A stretch of 64,000 nt of DNA from Hyphomicrobiales bacterium (GCA_002401155.1 NVSG01000002.1:531462-595461); one strand, 5' to 3'. Positions 19,495 to 29,667 are shown, counted from the stretch's first letter. Notes: a model not told the origin generated them from the letters alone. Translations and numbers: made by a program.

Positions 19495-20321
19495 GTGAGG
19501 AACGCGTTCAGAAAAAACAACAAGCCAGGTTTTTAAAGCTGCTGATGAAAGCATCGGAAGGTGGATTACCGGTAGAAATTGGTAGTTCCAAAATCACCAT
19601 GTTATTCAAGGGCAGGGGTTTTTCGTTTCCCAAGGCCATTTATATTCAGGGCTTGATGGGAGAAACGATTGAGGAAAACGGCGGTTATCTTGAAATAACA
19701 GATGTTGGACTTGTTGTTGCAAGGCAGCTTCTTTATCCCGATATTGAATTTGAAACACCTTTGCAAAACAGAGGCAACGCGGCAATTTCTGCTGTTACTG
19801 AGCCAGCTTCAAAACTTCGCAATGTCGTTCTCAACCTATCAGAATCACCTCTCATGCGTCTTTATTCACGTAAGGATAAGGATGGGAAAAGCTATATAAA
19901 CAGCGAAGAACTGGCGGCGGGCGAAAAACTGCGATCTGATTTTGAAAAAGCCAATCTTCTACCATCAGTCTCTGTGAGCTGGGATGGGAACATTGCTGGA
20001 AAAAGCAGTTCACGTGCAGGCAATCATCAGGCCGAATTATCCGACTTTGCCATCGACAAGCGCAAATATGTGGAAAGGGCAATCGAGCGTCTTGGCCCAG
20101 AACTCTCGGGCATTGCCCTTGATATATGCTGTTTTTTGAAAGGTCTGGAACTGGTGGAACGTGAGCGGCGCTGGCCGCCTCGTTCCGCAAAGCTAATGCT
20201 CAAAACAGCCCTTTCGGTTCTTGCTCGCCATTACGGTTTTTCACAAAACACCGGAAGAGCGCCCGGTAAAATTGAACATTGGGGCGGAGACAATTATCGC
20301 CCAGAAATCAGAACAGGATAG
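19491..20321 (+). CDS. DUF6456 domain protein; candidate GafZ (C-terminal half of split GafA)
   Basis: C-terminal half YVERAIERLGPELSGIALDICCFLKGLELVERERRWPPRSAKLMLKTALSVLARHYGF is DUF6456-like; overlaps the upstream gene by 4 nt. Confidence 0.65.
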   Translation: MSEERVQKKQQARFLKLLMKASEGGLPVEIGSSKITMLFKGRGFSFPKAIYIQGLMGETIEENGGYLEITDVGLVVARQLLYPDIEFETPLQNRGNAAISAVTEPASKLRNVVLNLSESPLMRLYSRKDKDGKSYINSEELAAGEKLRSDFEKANLLPSVSVSWDGNIAGKSSSRAGNHQAELSDFAIDKRKYVERAIERLGPELSGIALDICCFLKGLELVERERRWPPRSAKLMLKTALSVLARHYGFSQNTGRAPGKIEHWGGDNYRPEIRTG

Positions 20322-20334
20322 GCGGCGATGACTG

Positions 20335-20751
20335 TTATTTTGCCAATGCAGTTTGCGCATCCAATTTTATCCGCGCCACAAGAGAGCGTAGCCCGTTCGA
20401 TCTTTGCGGGGTGATATGTTCAGACAGGCCAATCCTGTCGAACAGAGCTGTCTCGTCAGTTGACAGAATATCAGACGCAGATTTATCGGAAAAAATAGCA
20501 AGCGCGATAGCAACCAGCCCCCGCACAATATGGGCGTCTGAATCGCCCAGAATATTCACGACTGGATCGTCACCTTCGCCCACACGGGTAACAACCCAAA
20601 CTTGCGAAACGCACCCTTGAACCTTGTTATGGTCATGGCGTTCGCTCTCGGGAAATGGTTCGAGCTTATTGCCAAGCTCGATCAGGTATTTATAACGATC
20701 TTCCCAATCATCCAGGAATTCGAAATTCTCGATAATGTCTTCAATGTTCAT
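20335..20751 (-). CDS. sufE: SufE family protein
   Basis: MNIEDIIENFEFLDDWEDRYKYLIELGNKLEPFPESERHDHNKVQGCVSQVWV. Confidence 0.94.
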   Translation of the reverse strand: MNIEDIIENFEFLDDWEDRYKYLIELGNKLEPFPESERHDHNKVQGCVSQVWVVTRVGEGDDPVVNILGDSDAHIVRGLVAIALAIFSDKSASDILSTDETALFDRIGLSEHITPQRSNGLRSLVARIKLDAQTALAK

Positions 20752-20847
20752 GTGGGGTTCCAATTCTTGGTTAGTAATAGAATACCAGCCAGCCGATTAG
20801 AACCGCAACAATGGATTTTTACGCTTAATGGTCGTCAAATTCAGATT

Positions 20848-21186
20848 TTATTTTGAAACGGAACTGGTTGTGACCGTATCAATGTTCTCAACTTGATTCG
20901 CTGCCAGAGCTCCCACAGGGTCCGCCGTCTGTTTGCCTTCTTCAAGATAGGCCATAACCATGTTGGCGCCAGTGCGCGCCTTCTCTTTGAACTGAGCCAT
21001 GTAATGACGACCCGTATCGCAGGTTTGAGGGTTACGTACGCAGAACTGAGCAAAATCCCCATAAATGGTGTGCGCAGCAGCAAATGTCTCCTGAGTGGAA
21101 ACCTGTTGATTAGATAAATCCGTACCGCCCTTTGTGGTCGGAATGAACATGATTAGCAAACAAAGCCAAAATACCAGTCGTAACAT
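20848..21186 (-). CDS. DUF5330 domain-containing protein
   Basis: Signal/TM segment then TQETFAAAHTIYGDFAQFCVRNPQTCDTGRHYMAQFKEKARTGANMVMAYLEE. Confidence 0.75.
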   Translation of the reverse strand: MLRLVFWLCLLIMFIPTTKGGTDLSNQQVSTQETFAAAHTIYGDFAQFCVRNPQTCDTGRHYMAQFKEKARTGANMVMAYLEEGKQTADPVGALAANQVENIDTVTTSSVSK

Positions 21187-21376
21187 AATAGAAAACGTCC
21201 CCGTTAAATCCGTGGCCCAGCATCTACCTGTTTCCCATTAAAAGCGGCTTCCAAAAACTGTGAGGAATTATTTAAAATTTTACCCAAATCAGGTTTTCCG
21301 ATGAAAAAAATGCTCGCTTGCCAATGCCCGCCCCATTGAAAGACTTCGTTTACCATGTCCGATAAAATACGACGTT

Positions 21377-22834
21377 TTGACGAGTTATTCGTCAGGAATA
21401 GGCCTCCAAAATTTTGTTCTTAGCTTTCCATTAAATCACCTGTGCAAGTTTGGGAGCCATAAGAGTAAATCATTACAAGCTGATTTGGGTATTGCGTTGA
21501 AAGCTTCGTTTAAAAATTTGATTGCAAAAATATCGGGCAAGACAAAACCTGTGGCCCGCACTGGCAATGGCGTGAATGCAGTCGATGAGGTTGTACATGT
21601 GCCAGCCAATAACGTTGAGGATGCACTCAATCTGCTGGACCTTGCCGCAGATTGGGTAACGCTCCACGCTAAAAATGGGCTTACTACTAATCTTTCAGGA
21701 AAAACCCGGACCTTTTTTGGTGTGCCGGAAGCTGATCTGTTGGAAGACGGCTTTATAAAGCACGTTCATGTTCAGGACCGCGTTGCATTCTTGTCTTCTA
21801 TATCCGACTGTTTTGTCGATGGATGCGAAAGCACAATAACCATCCGTTTATTGCTTCCAAAGCTGGAACTTGAAGAGGTCAATTCCTTCTGGTGTGAATT
21901 GCAGTTTCGCCCATTCATCATCTCGGATCAGGGTCGTAGCCTGCGGCAGGTTTTGGCGATCGGCAGAGATGTCACAAGCCAGATGGAAGCCATGCAGCAA
22001 TTGGAGCAGGAAAACGATCAGGCCCAATCTACCAGCGATGCGAAAACGCAAATGCTGGCCAATATGAGCCATGAACTAAGAACACCGCTCAACGCTATCA
22101 TCGGCTTTTCAGATATGTTGCAGCTGGATAAATACGAAAATATCCGCGCAGAAAAGCAAGATGAATATGTGGGCATTATCAATAGTTCGGCAAACCATTT
22201 GTTAAGTGTGGTCAACGGCATTCTCGATATGTCGAAAATTGAAGCGGGAAAATACGAAATATGCCCCGAACCCTTCGACCTCGCCGGTACAATTCAATCC
22301 ACCATGTCCATGCTTCAGGTAGAAGCGGATAAGGGAGATGTGCGTTTCAGCGTGGGGTCTCTTGATCAATTGCCGGAAATGACGGCAGACCATCAGGCCG
22401 TCGTCCAGATTTTGACCAATGTCCTATCCAATGCAATCAAATTCACCAATGCAGGTGGTGCGGTTTGGCTGGATGTTGAACGGGTTGGCCGAAACATCAA
22501 ATTCAAAGTGAATGATAGCGGTATTGGAATATCGCAGCAGCATATCGAAAAGCTGGGCGAACCATTTTATCAGGCCGATAGTAAGTATGATCGCAAATAT
22601 GAAGGCACCGGTTTGGGTCTTTCCGTAGTCTTCGGGCTTGTCGAATTGCACGGTGGCTCGGTTCATATTCAAAGCCAGCCTGATGAGGGAACCACGGTTA
22701 GCATAACGTTGCCGGTTGTCGTCGATATGGCGCCACCTGTACCGGCTGATGCCGTAAGCGAAATTACCAGACTTAAGCCCCAGCTTAAAAATGGTACGGA
22801 AACAGATTTTAATATTGTAAGGAAAATTGCCTGA
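21377..22834 (+). CDS. PAS sensor histidine kinase
   Basis: MLANMSHELRTPLNAIIGFSDMLQLDKYENI (H box), NVLSNAIKFTNAGG (N box), GTGLGLSVVFGLVELHGG. Exact start uncertain. Confidence 0.9.
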   Translation: MTSYSSGIGLQNFVLSFPLNHLCKFGSHKSKSLQADLGIALKASFKNLIAKISGKTKPVARTGNGVNAVDEVVHVPANNVEDALNLLDLAADWVTLHAKNGLTTNLSGKTRTFFGVPEADLLEDGFIKHVHVQDRVAFLSSISDCFVDGCESTITIRLLLPKLELEEVNSFWCELQFRPFIISDQGRSLRQVLAIGRDVTSQMEAMQQLEQENDQAQSTSDAKTQMLANMSHELRTPLNAIIGFSDMLQLDKYENIRAEKQDEYVGIINSSANHLLSVVNGILDMSKIEAGKYEICPEPFDLAGTIQSTMSMLQVEADKGDVRFSVGSLDQLPEMTADHQAVVQILTNVLSNAIKFTNAGGAVWLDVERVGRNIKFKVNDSGIGISQQHIEKLGEPFYQADSKYDRKYEGTGLGLSVVFGLVELHGGSVHIQSQPDEGTTVSITLPVVVDMAPPVPADAVSEITRLKPQLKNGTETDFNIVRKIA

Positions 22835-22848
22835 GGGGGTAGATAGTC

Positions 22849-23556
22849 ATGTTCAAAAATACCATGCGCTCAGCCGCAAAAGTTATGGTGCAACACCCAA
22901 CTCAAGTCATGGGCAGTTTCGCTTTTTTACTGGGCTTTACGCTGATCAGCGCCAACGCTCTTTTTTCGCAATCGGGAAACCATCCCGGCCCAATCTGGAT
23001 GACCAGAGATAGCATGGTGGTAAAAGCGATACCAAGCGTCAATCTCAGAGGGCCTAAAGCACATTCTGTTTTTACCCAAAGAATCAGCATGCGGAATATT
23101 CCTGTTCCAACGACCAAGCCAAAATTGCTTTCATCCTATGATGCGTCTTCGTCTCTGCTTATGGAAATTCAAAAAGGGCTCACATCGACAGGTTTTTATA
23201 CCGGCGATATTGATGGCATTTATGGCAGGGAATCACGCGCGGCTATCTTGAAATATCAGGCCTCGCGCGATCTGCCGCAAACAGGTCAACCCGATCATGA
23301 ACTTCTGGGTTCGTTGAGAGTTAGAAGGTCAAATCAAACGGTTACAACCAGTGGCGATGAGCAATTGGTGAAGCTAATCCAGACTGGATTAATTGAATAT
23401 GGCAGTTTGGACCTAACCATTGATGGCATCTATGGCGATAAGACCAAGGACGCCATTAGCGCTTTCCAGAGCCGCTATAAATTATCGGTTGATGGTCAGC
23501 CAAGCCGTGCGGTGCTGGATAAATTGACCAGCATTGGTGCGATCAAAAAGAGCTAA
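22849..23556 (+). CDS. Peptidoglycan-binding domain protein (two PG_binding_1 repeats)
   Basis: LLMEIQKGLTSTGFYTGDIDGIYGRESRAAILKYQ and LVKLIQTGLIEYGSLDLTIDGIYGDKTKDAISAFQ. Confidence 0.88.
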   Translation: MFKNTMRSAAKVMVQHPTQVMGSFAFLLGFTLISANALFSQSGNHPGPIWMTRDSMVVKAIPSVNLRGPKAHSVFTQRISMRNIPVPTTKPKLLSSYDASSSLLMEIQKGLTSTGFYTGDIDGIYGRESRAAILKYQASRDLPQTGQPDHELLGSLRVRRSNQTVTTSGDEQLVKLIQTGLIEYGSLDLTIDGIYGDKTKDAISAFQSRYKLSVDGQPSRAVLDKLTSIGAIKKS

Positions 23557-23568
23557 AGCTTCAGAATT

Positions 23569-23907
23569 ATGAGACTGAAAAGCGACATATGGGTATCTGC
23601 ATTTTTGCGCACGGAGCAGGGGCGCGGGGCTTATGTCACTGTGTTGCAAAAGGGCGCCTTGGACGCGGGCGCAATATTCATCATTCAAAATCACCTCAAT
23701 GGCGAATTTTCGTTGTTCTCGCCCGCCCCACAATCCTTTTTTGAGGAAGAGGACGATGGCGGGCGCAAATTCGAACACATAGTCAGGCACTCGCACGAAG
23801 GCGACGTAACCGAATATCTGGAGCGACAAAAAAAGTTCGATTCTGATATCTGGATTATCGAAGTTGAGAGTAAATCTGACGAATTAAACTTGGAAATAGC
23901 CCAATAA
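23569..23907 (+). CDS. DUF1491 family protein
   Basis: MRLKSDIWVSAFLRTEQGRGAYVTVLQKGALDAGAIFIIQNHLNGEFSLFSPAPQ...FDSDIWIIEVE. Confidence 0.85.
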   Translation: MRLKSDIWVSAFLRTEQGRGAYVTVLQKGALDAGAIFIIQNHLNGEFSLFSPAPQSFFEEEDDGGRKFEHIVRHSHEGDVTEYLERQKKFDSDIWIIEVESKSDELNLEIAQ

Positions 23908-23926
23908 TCATCGTAGTGCGGATTAT

Positions 23927-25066
23927 CTAAGCGGCGGTGTATTGTTTGCGAACTCTATTGCCAAATGAGGGTGTTTGCACATGTTGACCCAGAGCCTGCT
24001 GGCGCGTGCGAAGCGCTCTTTCCAGCCGCGAAACATTGTCTTGTACATCCGCTGCATAGGCAGCTCTGCTCTGTGATGGCGTATTTTGATGCCCGCTCCC
24101 GAAATGCGCGCCCATCCGAATCAATTCTCCTCGGCATTTATCTGCGTCCAGTAAGTCATATTTGGCCATAATTGCCCGAAAAAGTTGAATACTGGTGCCA
24201 ATTTCCCGATTGAGAAGCAGCAAAATCTGAGATGCGCTGGAGGTCTGAATATGAAGTGCTTTCAGCAGTGAGCAAAGGGCTTCGGGGTTTGGTGATGTCA
24301 ATAATTCACTGATAAATTTCGGATTAAGCGATGCCGCCTTACCAACAATCATGCAAAAACTATCCTTATCCCGATGACGCGCAGCATGGATGAGGGTGTC
24401 GGAAACGCTTTCTGAAGGTGTCGAAAATTCGTCAGCAATGGTAGGCTTCTGCTTTCCCAACCGTCCACCGCGTGCTGCCATCGCCATCAATTCATCTTGA
24501 GGATTGGTGGTCGTTGAAACACCTGTTTTTGCCGATACTTTAGCGCTGATAGGAGGTTTTGGTTCCGCTTTTGGCACTGAGGCAGTTACCGCGAACTCAT
24601 CTGTCTGCAAAATTCTCGTCGCCATGATATCTTCGCGCTCTTTAATCGCGTTCTTGAGGCGTAAACTTAATCCATCACGGCGTGCCAGCACTCGCAGCCC
24701 GGCAATCGTGCATTTTGCAGCAATCGCAATCAGATCCACTTCTTTCAAGACTGGAGAAAATAGCAGAATGGGAGTGCTTCCAGAGACTTCACCCAAAGCA
24801 AGGAAAATTGCAACGGTGCGCGGCGTATAGTAATTTCGCGCCAGAGCAATCGATATTTCACGTTTTTCGACAGGGGTAGTCTGATCAATCAGAGAATAGA
24901 AAAACTCTTTATATTGCCGAATATCTGATTGGCCCGGTCGCTCAAACCTACAAAACGCATAGGTCGCATCCAGTAAAATTTTTACCGGTCTCCCCTTGTT
25001 GTATTTAATGGTTTGCGTGGCGACGTGTGTTTGGGCCGGTGCTATATTCGCATGCTGAGTATTCAT
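23927..25066 (-). CDS. DUF2336 domain-containing protein
   Basis: LLDATYAFCRFERPGQSDIRQYKEFFYSLIDQTTPVEKREISIALARNYYTPRTVAIFLALGEVSGSTPILLFSPVL. Confidence 0.8.
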   Translation of the reverse strand: MNTQHANIAPAQTHVATQTIKYNKGRPVKILLDATYAFCRFERPGQSDIRQYKEFFYSLIDQTTPVEKREISIALARNYYTPRTVAIFLALGEVSGSTPILLFSPVLKEVDLIAIAAKCTIAGLRVLARRDGLSLRLKNAIKEREDIMATRILQTDEFAVTASVPKAEPKPPISAKVSAKTGVSTTTNPQDELMAMAARGGRLGKQKPTIADEFSTPSESVSDTLIHAARHRDKDSFCMIVGKAASLNPKFISELLTSPNPEALCSLLKALHIQTSSASQILLLLNREIGTSIQLFRAIMAKYDLLDADKCRGELIRMGAHFGSGHQNTPSQSRAAYAADVQDNVSRLERALRTRQQALGQHVQTPSFGNRVRKQYTAA

Positions 25067-25207
25067 GTGATCCTCGTAGTTTATTTATAAGGAGGATATT
25101 TGCCTAAAATTATTAGCACTTCGTTAACCATAATGATTTTATTTAGGGTTATCGAAATATAGTTCTGATGCGTACCGAAAAACCTTCATACATATCGGAG
25201 AATTGTT

Positions 25208-25375
25208 ATGGGAACGGTTGTAAGACTGCCCAGACCATCTGAAACCAAGATCAGGTCAACACATACACAGAAACAAGAACCTAGAAGAGAAGCAAAAATT
25301 TTGTTCTTTTCCGGCGTTCGCTATTCAAGATATTACGAGACACCGGAAAAGGTGTCCGCTGGCAAACACGATTAG
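25208..25375 (+). CDS. Small protein (55 aa) with FFSGVRYxR motif
   Basis: MGTVVRLPRPSETKIRSTHTQKQEPRREAKILFFSGVRYSRYYETPEKVSAGKHD; below the ORF-track length cutoff. Confidence 0.6.
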   Translation: MGTVVRLPRPSETKIRSTHTQKQEPRREAKILFFSGVRYSRYYETPEKVSAGKHD

Positions 25376-25387
25376 GTCGCAGCTATA

Positions 25388-25936
25388 TTAATTAGCGGCA
25401 TACCTGTTGCATTGAATGCTACCCAAAAATGCATCTACGCCGGGTTTCCAGCTTTCGTCCGGCGATAGCACTCTCAAAACCACAAAGCCTTTATTATTGC
25501 GCGATTCGATCAGAATTGAAGTTTCGATTTCTTCCGGCTGTATCTCGCGCAAGTTCGACATCTGAATAGCGTTAACAACAAGAATGCTCAATTTTCCTTC
25601 AATGGCGGTGCGCTTGTTCATGCTGTAGAGAATTTTTCCATCTTCCGTGAACACGGATGCAGACCAGAACGCATCGGTTTCGGGGCCGGTAATCAATAGA
25701 GAATCGATATTCAAATCAAACCTGCACGCGCCGATTTCAAAGAATGGATCAACATCGGCTATGTTGGCAGCCCCCTCACTGGAGAGTGTAACAAAGTCCC
25801 ATACCTCATTGTTCTGGGATAATTGATCGGACGCATCCTTGGTCCCGAATGTCGGGATCAGCAGAATGATCATGATGTGAATTATCCCGGCAAGAACAAG
25901 TCCGCAAATGATAATATAGGTGGCGCGTTTGGTCAC
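25388..25936 (-). CDS. DUF1254-type membrane-anchored protein
   Basis: N-terminal TM then VDPFFEIGACRFDLNIDSLLITGPETDAFWSASVFTEDGKILYSMNKRTAI; coupled to a DUF1214-like gene. Confidence 0.65.
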   Translation of the reverse strand: MTKRATYIIICGLVLAGIIHIMIILLIPTFGTKDASDQLSQNNEVWDFVTLSSEGAANIADVDPFFEIGACRFDLNIDSLLITGPETDAFWSASVFTEDGKILYSMNKRTAIEGKLSILVVNAIQMSNLREIQPEEIETSILIESRNNKGFVVLRVLSPDESWKPGVDAFLGSIQCNRYAAN

Positions 25937-26514
25937 GATTCACACCCCGTCTGCAAAATTTTAGGCATGACCGGTTCGATCAATCCAGATGAACTGGTCA
26001 CGGGCGTATCATAAAGGCGCAAAACCAGCTTGAAATTTCCGGTGCCCTGAATGGATATCCAGTTTCCTGCCATGGGGCTTCTGCCGATATTGATAACGAA
26101 GGAAGCATCTGGAAAGCGCATCAAATTTCCTGAATATTTGGCGGACGTGCCACCCGGGCTTGGCGTTACCGCAGCACCATCAGGGGTATAGGCAACCAGT
26201 GTCCATAATTTTGCCGGCGGAGTGATGCCTTCGAGACGATATGAACACTCCAGTCGAAGGAGCGTTCCCTCTTCATCTTTGACGGCTTCAAATGCCAGCC
26301 CTTCGGCAGCACCCAATGGTAGTGATCCATCCGCTACCACCTTCGCGCCCGTATAAGGATCGACCGCAGAACCTCCCACAAAGGGCCATGCAGACCACTG
26401 CCCAATATTAATGGCACCAAGACCATGAGATTTTTGAATGGAATACCACGCGGTAGCCGAGCCGACCCCAAGCCCGATAAGAAAGATAAACAGTAGATTG
26501 AAGATACTACGCAA
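25933..26514 (-). CDS. DUF1214 domain-containing protein
   Basis: AWPFVGGSAVDPYTGAKVVADGSLPLGAAEGLAFEAVKDEEGTLLRLECSYRLEGITPPAKLWTLVAYTPDG. Confidence 0.75.
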   Translation of the reverse strand: MRSIFNLLFIFLIGLGVGSATAWYSIQKSHGLGAINIGQWSAWPFVGGSAVDPYTGAKVVADGSLPLGAAEGLAFEAVKDEEGTLLRLECSYRLEGITPPAKLWTLVAYTPDGAAVTPSPGGTSAKYSGNLMRFPDASFVINIGRSPMAGNWISIQGTGNFKLVLRLYDTPVTSSSGLIEPVMPKILQTGCES

Positions 26515-26563
26515 AGGATCATGCCCGCATATTTTTAAGCCGCTATGGAAGGTCTATTGAATC

Positions 26564-28753
26564 TCATTGGGTTGTCAACAGGGGCGGGGACTGGGCCGCC
26601 ACTTTGCCGTGGGCAGTTGTGGGTTTTGCCGAACGGAATGTTTTTTCCAACTCCCGCAAGTTTTCCTCTGAGGCTCGCGACAAGGTTTTGGGTCTTATCG
26701 CGGCAGCCTGTTCTTCGCCTGTATCCGTCTTGGCAATGGCCTTGGGTTCTTTCACTTCTGGTAGAGGATCATCCACATAAGGCACTGGAAGCAATTCAAT
26801 ATTTTGGTGTGCATAGGTCATAAACTTCTTCCACGTCATCGCAGGAAGACGTCCGCCAGTTAGGCGGTTGGTCGATGTATAATTATCATTGCCAAACCAG
26901 ACCGCAGCCACATAATTGCCGGTGAAACCAACAAACCATGCATCGCGGTAAGCCTGAGTCGTACCGGTTTTTCCCGCAGCACGAATGCCATCAAGGTGGG
27001 CGCGTCTGGCGGTTCCCCATTCAGGGATTTGCACCATCATCCGGTTCATCGCGGATACGGTTGATTCTTTTAAAATGCGCACGGGTTTTGGCTGGTCCTT
27101 GCGGATATCATAAAGGGTATTGCCCTGCGTATCCGTTATTTGAATAATGCCCTGCACATTCAATCTCGTGCCACCAGTCATGAACGAACCATAGCCGGTT
27201 GCCATTTCAAGCACGGTCAATCCGTTGGAACCAAGTACCATTGGCGGGTTCATCACCAGCTTTGAAGTGACGCCCATTTTGCGGGCGGTATCTACAATCC
27301 TTTGACCACCAAGGGGCTTCAAGCCATCACGCCCCAGATAAAGCTTCACCGGTATGGTGTTGATAGATTTAACCAAAGCAGTCGTAAAATCTGTAGGCCC
27401 ACGAAAATTGCCGCCATAGTTGCGGGGACACCACGACTTGCGGCCGGGCCGGTGCAGGCAAACACTGAGATCGAGTACTTTGGTCGTTTCATTATATCCA
27501 AAATTTTCAATCGACGAGGCGTAGACAAATGGTTTGAAGGACGAGCCGGGTTGGCGTTTTGCTTTGGTCGCGCGGTTAAACTGGCTGTGGCCATAATCGC
27601 GTCCGCCAACCATGGCGCGAACCGCACCTGAGCGATCAATCGCAATCATCGCTGCCTGTTTAACCCGGTAGGCTGCTCCGAACTGGCGCAAATGAGTCTC
27701 GATGGAATCTTCCGCGGCTTTTTGCAAATCAAGATCGATGGTGGTTTTTACAATCAGCGTTCTGGTGCCAAATTTAAGCGCGATGCGCCGAACTTCTTCA
27801 TAAGCCCAATCGAGAAAATAGTTGGGGCCTTCGGCATTATCCCGTTCGATGATTTCCGCAGGCTTGCGCCGTGCAGCAATCACTTGGCCCTCGGTCATAA
27901 ACCCGGCCTGCACCATATTGGTGAGAACTTCATTGGCACGCGCACGAGCCGCGGGCAGATTGATATGAGGCGCGTATTTTGTTGGTGCCTTGAAAAGCCC
28001 CGCCAACATGGCAGATTCTGCCAGAGTAATATCCGTGACTTCCTTGCCAAAATAATATTCAGCCGCCGCACCAACCCCATAATTACCGCCGCCCATATAG
28101 GCCCGATCGAGATAGAATTTCAGGATTTCTTTTTTGGAGAGATTGATCTCCAGCCAAAGAGACAGGAAAGCCTCTTTGATTTTACGGTCCAATGTCCGCT
28201 CATTGGTCAAAAACAGGTTCTTCGCCAATTGCTGGGTCAGCGTACTACCGCCCTGCACAACGGAATTTGCCCGGACGTTCTCAGCCATGGCACGGGTAAG
28301 GCCCAGAAAATCAATGCCCCAGTGGTCGAAAAACCGTCGGTCTTCGGTCGCCAGAACAGCCTTGATGAAATGATCCGGCATGGCATCCACCTGTACCGCA
28401 TCATCCTGCCTGATGCCGCGCCGTCCGATTTCTTTGCCATTGCGATCAAGGAAGAGAATCGAATAATCCCCCTGACTACGCCAATCTTTATGGGTTTCTT
28501 CAAAGGCCGGAATTGCGAGCGTAAAGAGCAGGATCAATCCGGCCACGCCAAAGGTAAAACCCTCGTCGAGCACCTCAACCAAAAGCTTCTTAAAGCCGGT
28601 AACACGAAAGCGTCTGAACCAGATATTGATGGTTTCCAGCCGCTCAGTACCGTTGCTGAACATAGCGTATAGGGAGGAATCGATCCACGAGTCAAAATCG
28701 AGCAGCCGGTTACGGCCTTTACCCTTATTGGAATTATTGAACGGATCGCGCAC
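26564..28753 (-). CDS. Class A penicillin-binding protein (PBP1A family)
   Basis: Glycosyltransferase 51 motif ATEDRRFFDHWGID...QGGSTLTQQLAKNLFLTNERTLDRKIKE; transpeptidase RQPGSSFKPF and AGKTGTTQ. Confidence 0.95.
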   Translation of the reverse strand: MRDPFNNSNKGKGRNRLLDFDSWIDSSLYAMFSNGTERLETINIWFRRFRVTGFKKLLVEVLDEGFTFGVAGLILLFTLAIPAFEETHKDWRSQGDYSILFLDRNGKEIGRRGIRQDDAVQVDAMPDHFIKAVLATEDRRFFDHWGIDFLGLTRAMAENVRANSVVQGGSTLTQQLAKNLFLTNERTLDRKIKEAFLSLWLEINLSKKEILKFYLDRAYMGGGNYGVGAAAEYYFGKEVTDITLAESAMLAGLFKAPTKYAPHINLPAARARANEVLTNMVQAGFMTEGQVIAARRKPAEIIERDNAEGPNYFLDWAYEEVRRIALKFGTRTLIVKTTIDLDLQKAAEDSIETHLRQFGAAYRVKQAAMIAIDRSGAVRAMVGGRDYGHSQFNRATKAKRQPGSSFKPFVYASSIENFGYNETTKVLDLSVCLHRPGRKSWCPRNYGGNFRGPTDFTTALVKSINTIPVKLYLGRDGLKPLGGQRIVDTARKMGVTSKLVMNPPMVLGSNGLTVLEMATGYGSFMTGGTRLNVQGIIQITDTQGNTLYDIRKDQPKPVRILKESTVSAMNRMMVQIPEWGTARRAHLDGIRAAGKTGTTQAYRDAWFVGFTGNYVAAVWFGNDNYTSTNRLTGGRLPAMTWKKFMTYAHQNIELLPVPYVDDPLPEVKEPKAIAKTDTGEEQAAAIRPKTLSRASEENLRELEKTFRSAKPTTAHGKVAAQSPPLLTTQ

Positions 28754-28929
28754 GGTTTCTCCAAAAATTGCCGAATATTTGAGGGCTGCTTCGTTTTATT
28801 TCATACAACAAAAACGCCTCGATGTTGTAGTAAAATAACTGTAATAATCAAATAAGGGTTCGATGTGGCTTTTGCCTGTGCCATAAAGCACTTTCAGCGC
28901 AAAAACCCCGAAAAATTTGTCTACACCCC

Positions 28930-29370
28930 ATGAAACAACCATTCTGGAAAACCAAAAAACTTACCGAGATGACGCCCAAAGAATGGGAATCTCTCTGCGA
29001 TGGCTGTGGGCGCTGCTGTTTGAACAAGCTGGAAGACTGGGACACAGGAAAAATTCACCTCACCAAGATCGCCTGCACCTTGCTGGATCACGGCACATGC
29101 CAGTGCAAGGATTATGAAAACCGCTTCGACACAGTGCCCGACTGCATCCAGCTAACGCCTGAAAAGCTAAATGAAATAAGCTGGCTACCCTCAAGCTGTG
29201 CCTACCGCATTGTCGAAGAGGGCAGGGAACTACACTGGTGGCATCCGCTAATTTCAGGCAATGCGGAAACCGTGCACGAAGCAGGCATAAGTGTGCGAGG
29301 CAACGTGGTCAGCGAAGATGGCCTGACGGCTACGGATTACGAAGACTATCTGATTGATGATTTCGAGTAG
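28930..29370 (+). CDS. YcgN family cysteine-cluster protein
   Basis: [59 protein letters not shown]. Confidence 0.93.
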   Translation: MKQPFWKTKKLTEMTPKEWESLCDGCGRCCLNKLEDWDTGKIHLTKIACTLLDHGTCQCKDYENRFDTVPDCIQLTPEKLNEISWLPSSCAYRIVEEGRELHWWHPLISGNAETVHEAGISVRGNVVSEDGLTATDYEDYLIDDFE

Positions 29371-29531
29371 TATGAAGAGATGCCAATCTATACGGCGGAT
29401 TAACGAAACCTCTTACGCCTAAGCAATGGGCAAAGGTTTTCAATAGAGGCAAGAAACAATGACTTGTGGAGTGCCAAGCACAAAGCAAGAACCTGCATTG
29501 AGTTAGCCCAGCGAATCACAGATAATAAAAA

Positions 29532-29558
29532 AGGTGACCGAGTTCGAATCGGTCACCT
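29532..29558. terminator. Perfect 10-bp hairpin, T-tract on the minus-strand side
   Basis: AGGTGACCGA-gttcgaa-TCGGTCACCT; + strand upstream is AATAAAAA (minus-strand T run), downstream TAATTTTAG. Confidence 0.55.
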
Positions 29559-29667
29559 AATTTTAGATAAGCCGCAGAAGGGCTTGTTTGTGATCACGAG
29601 ACAACCTTTTCAGTTTTCGAGATTCCCGTCAAGTCCTCCTGTTCAACACAACACAGGAGAATAAAAT

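Noticed and set aside
27692-28672. 326-aa plus-strand ORF opposite the penicillin-binding protein
   Set aside because: Antisense to a clear PBP1A gene with intact GT51 and transpeptidase motifs; composition-driven shadow ORF.
29541-29551. AGTTCGAATCG resembles a tRNA T-loop, possible tRNA-derived attachment site beside the GTA
   Set aside because: Outside the short match there is no T-stem/acceptor/CCA arrangement; the sequence is better explained as a perfect 10-bp terminator-type hairpin.
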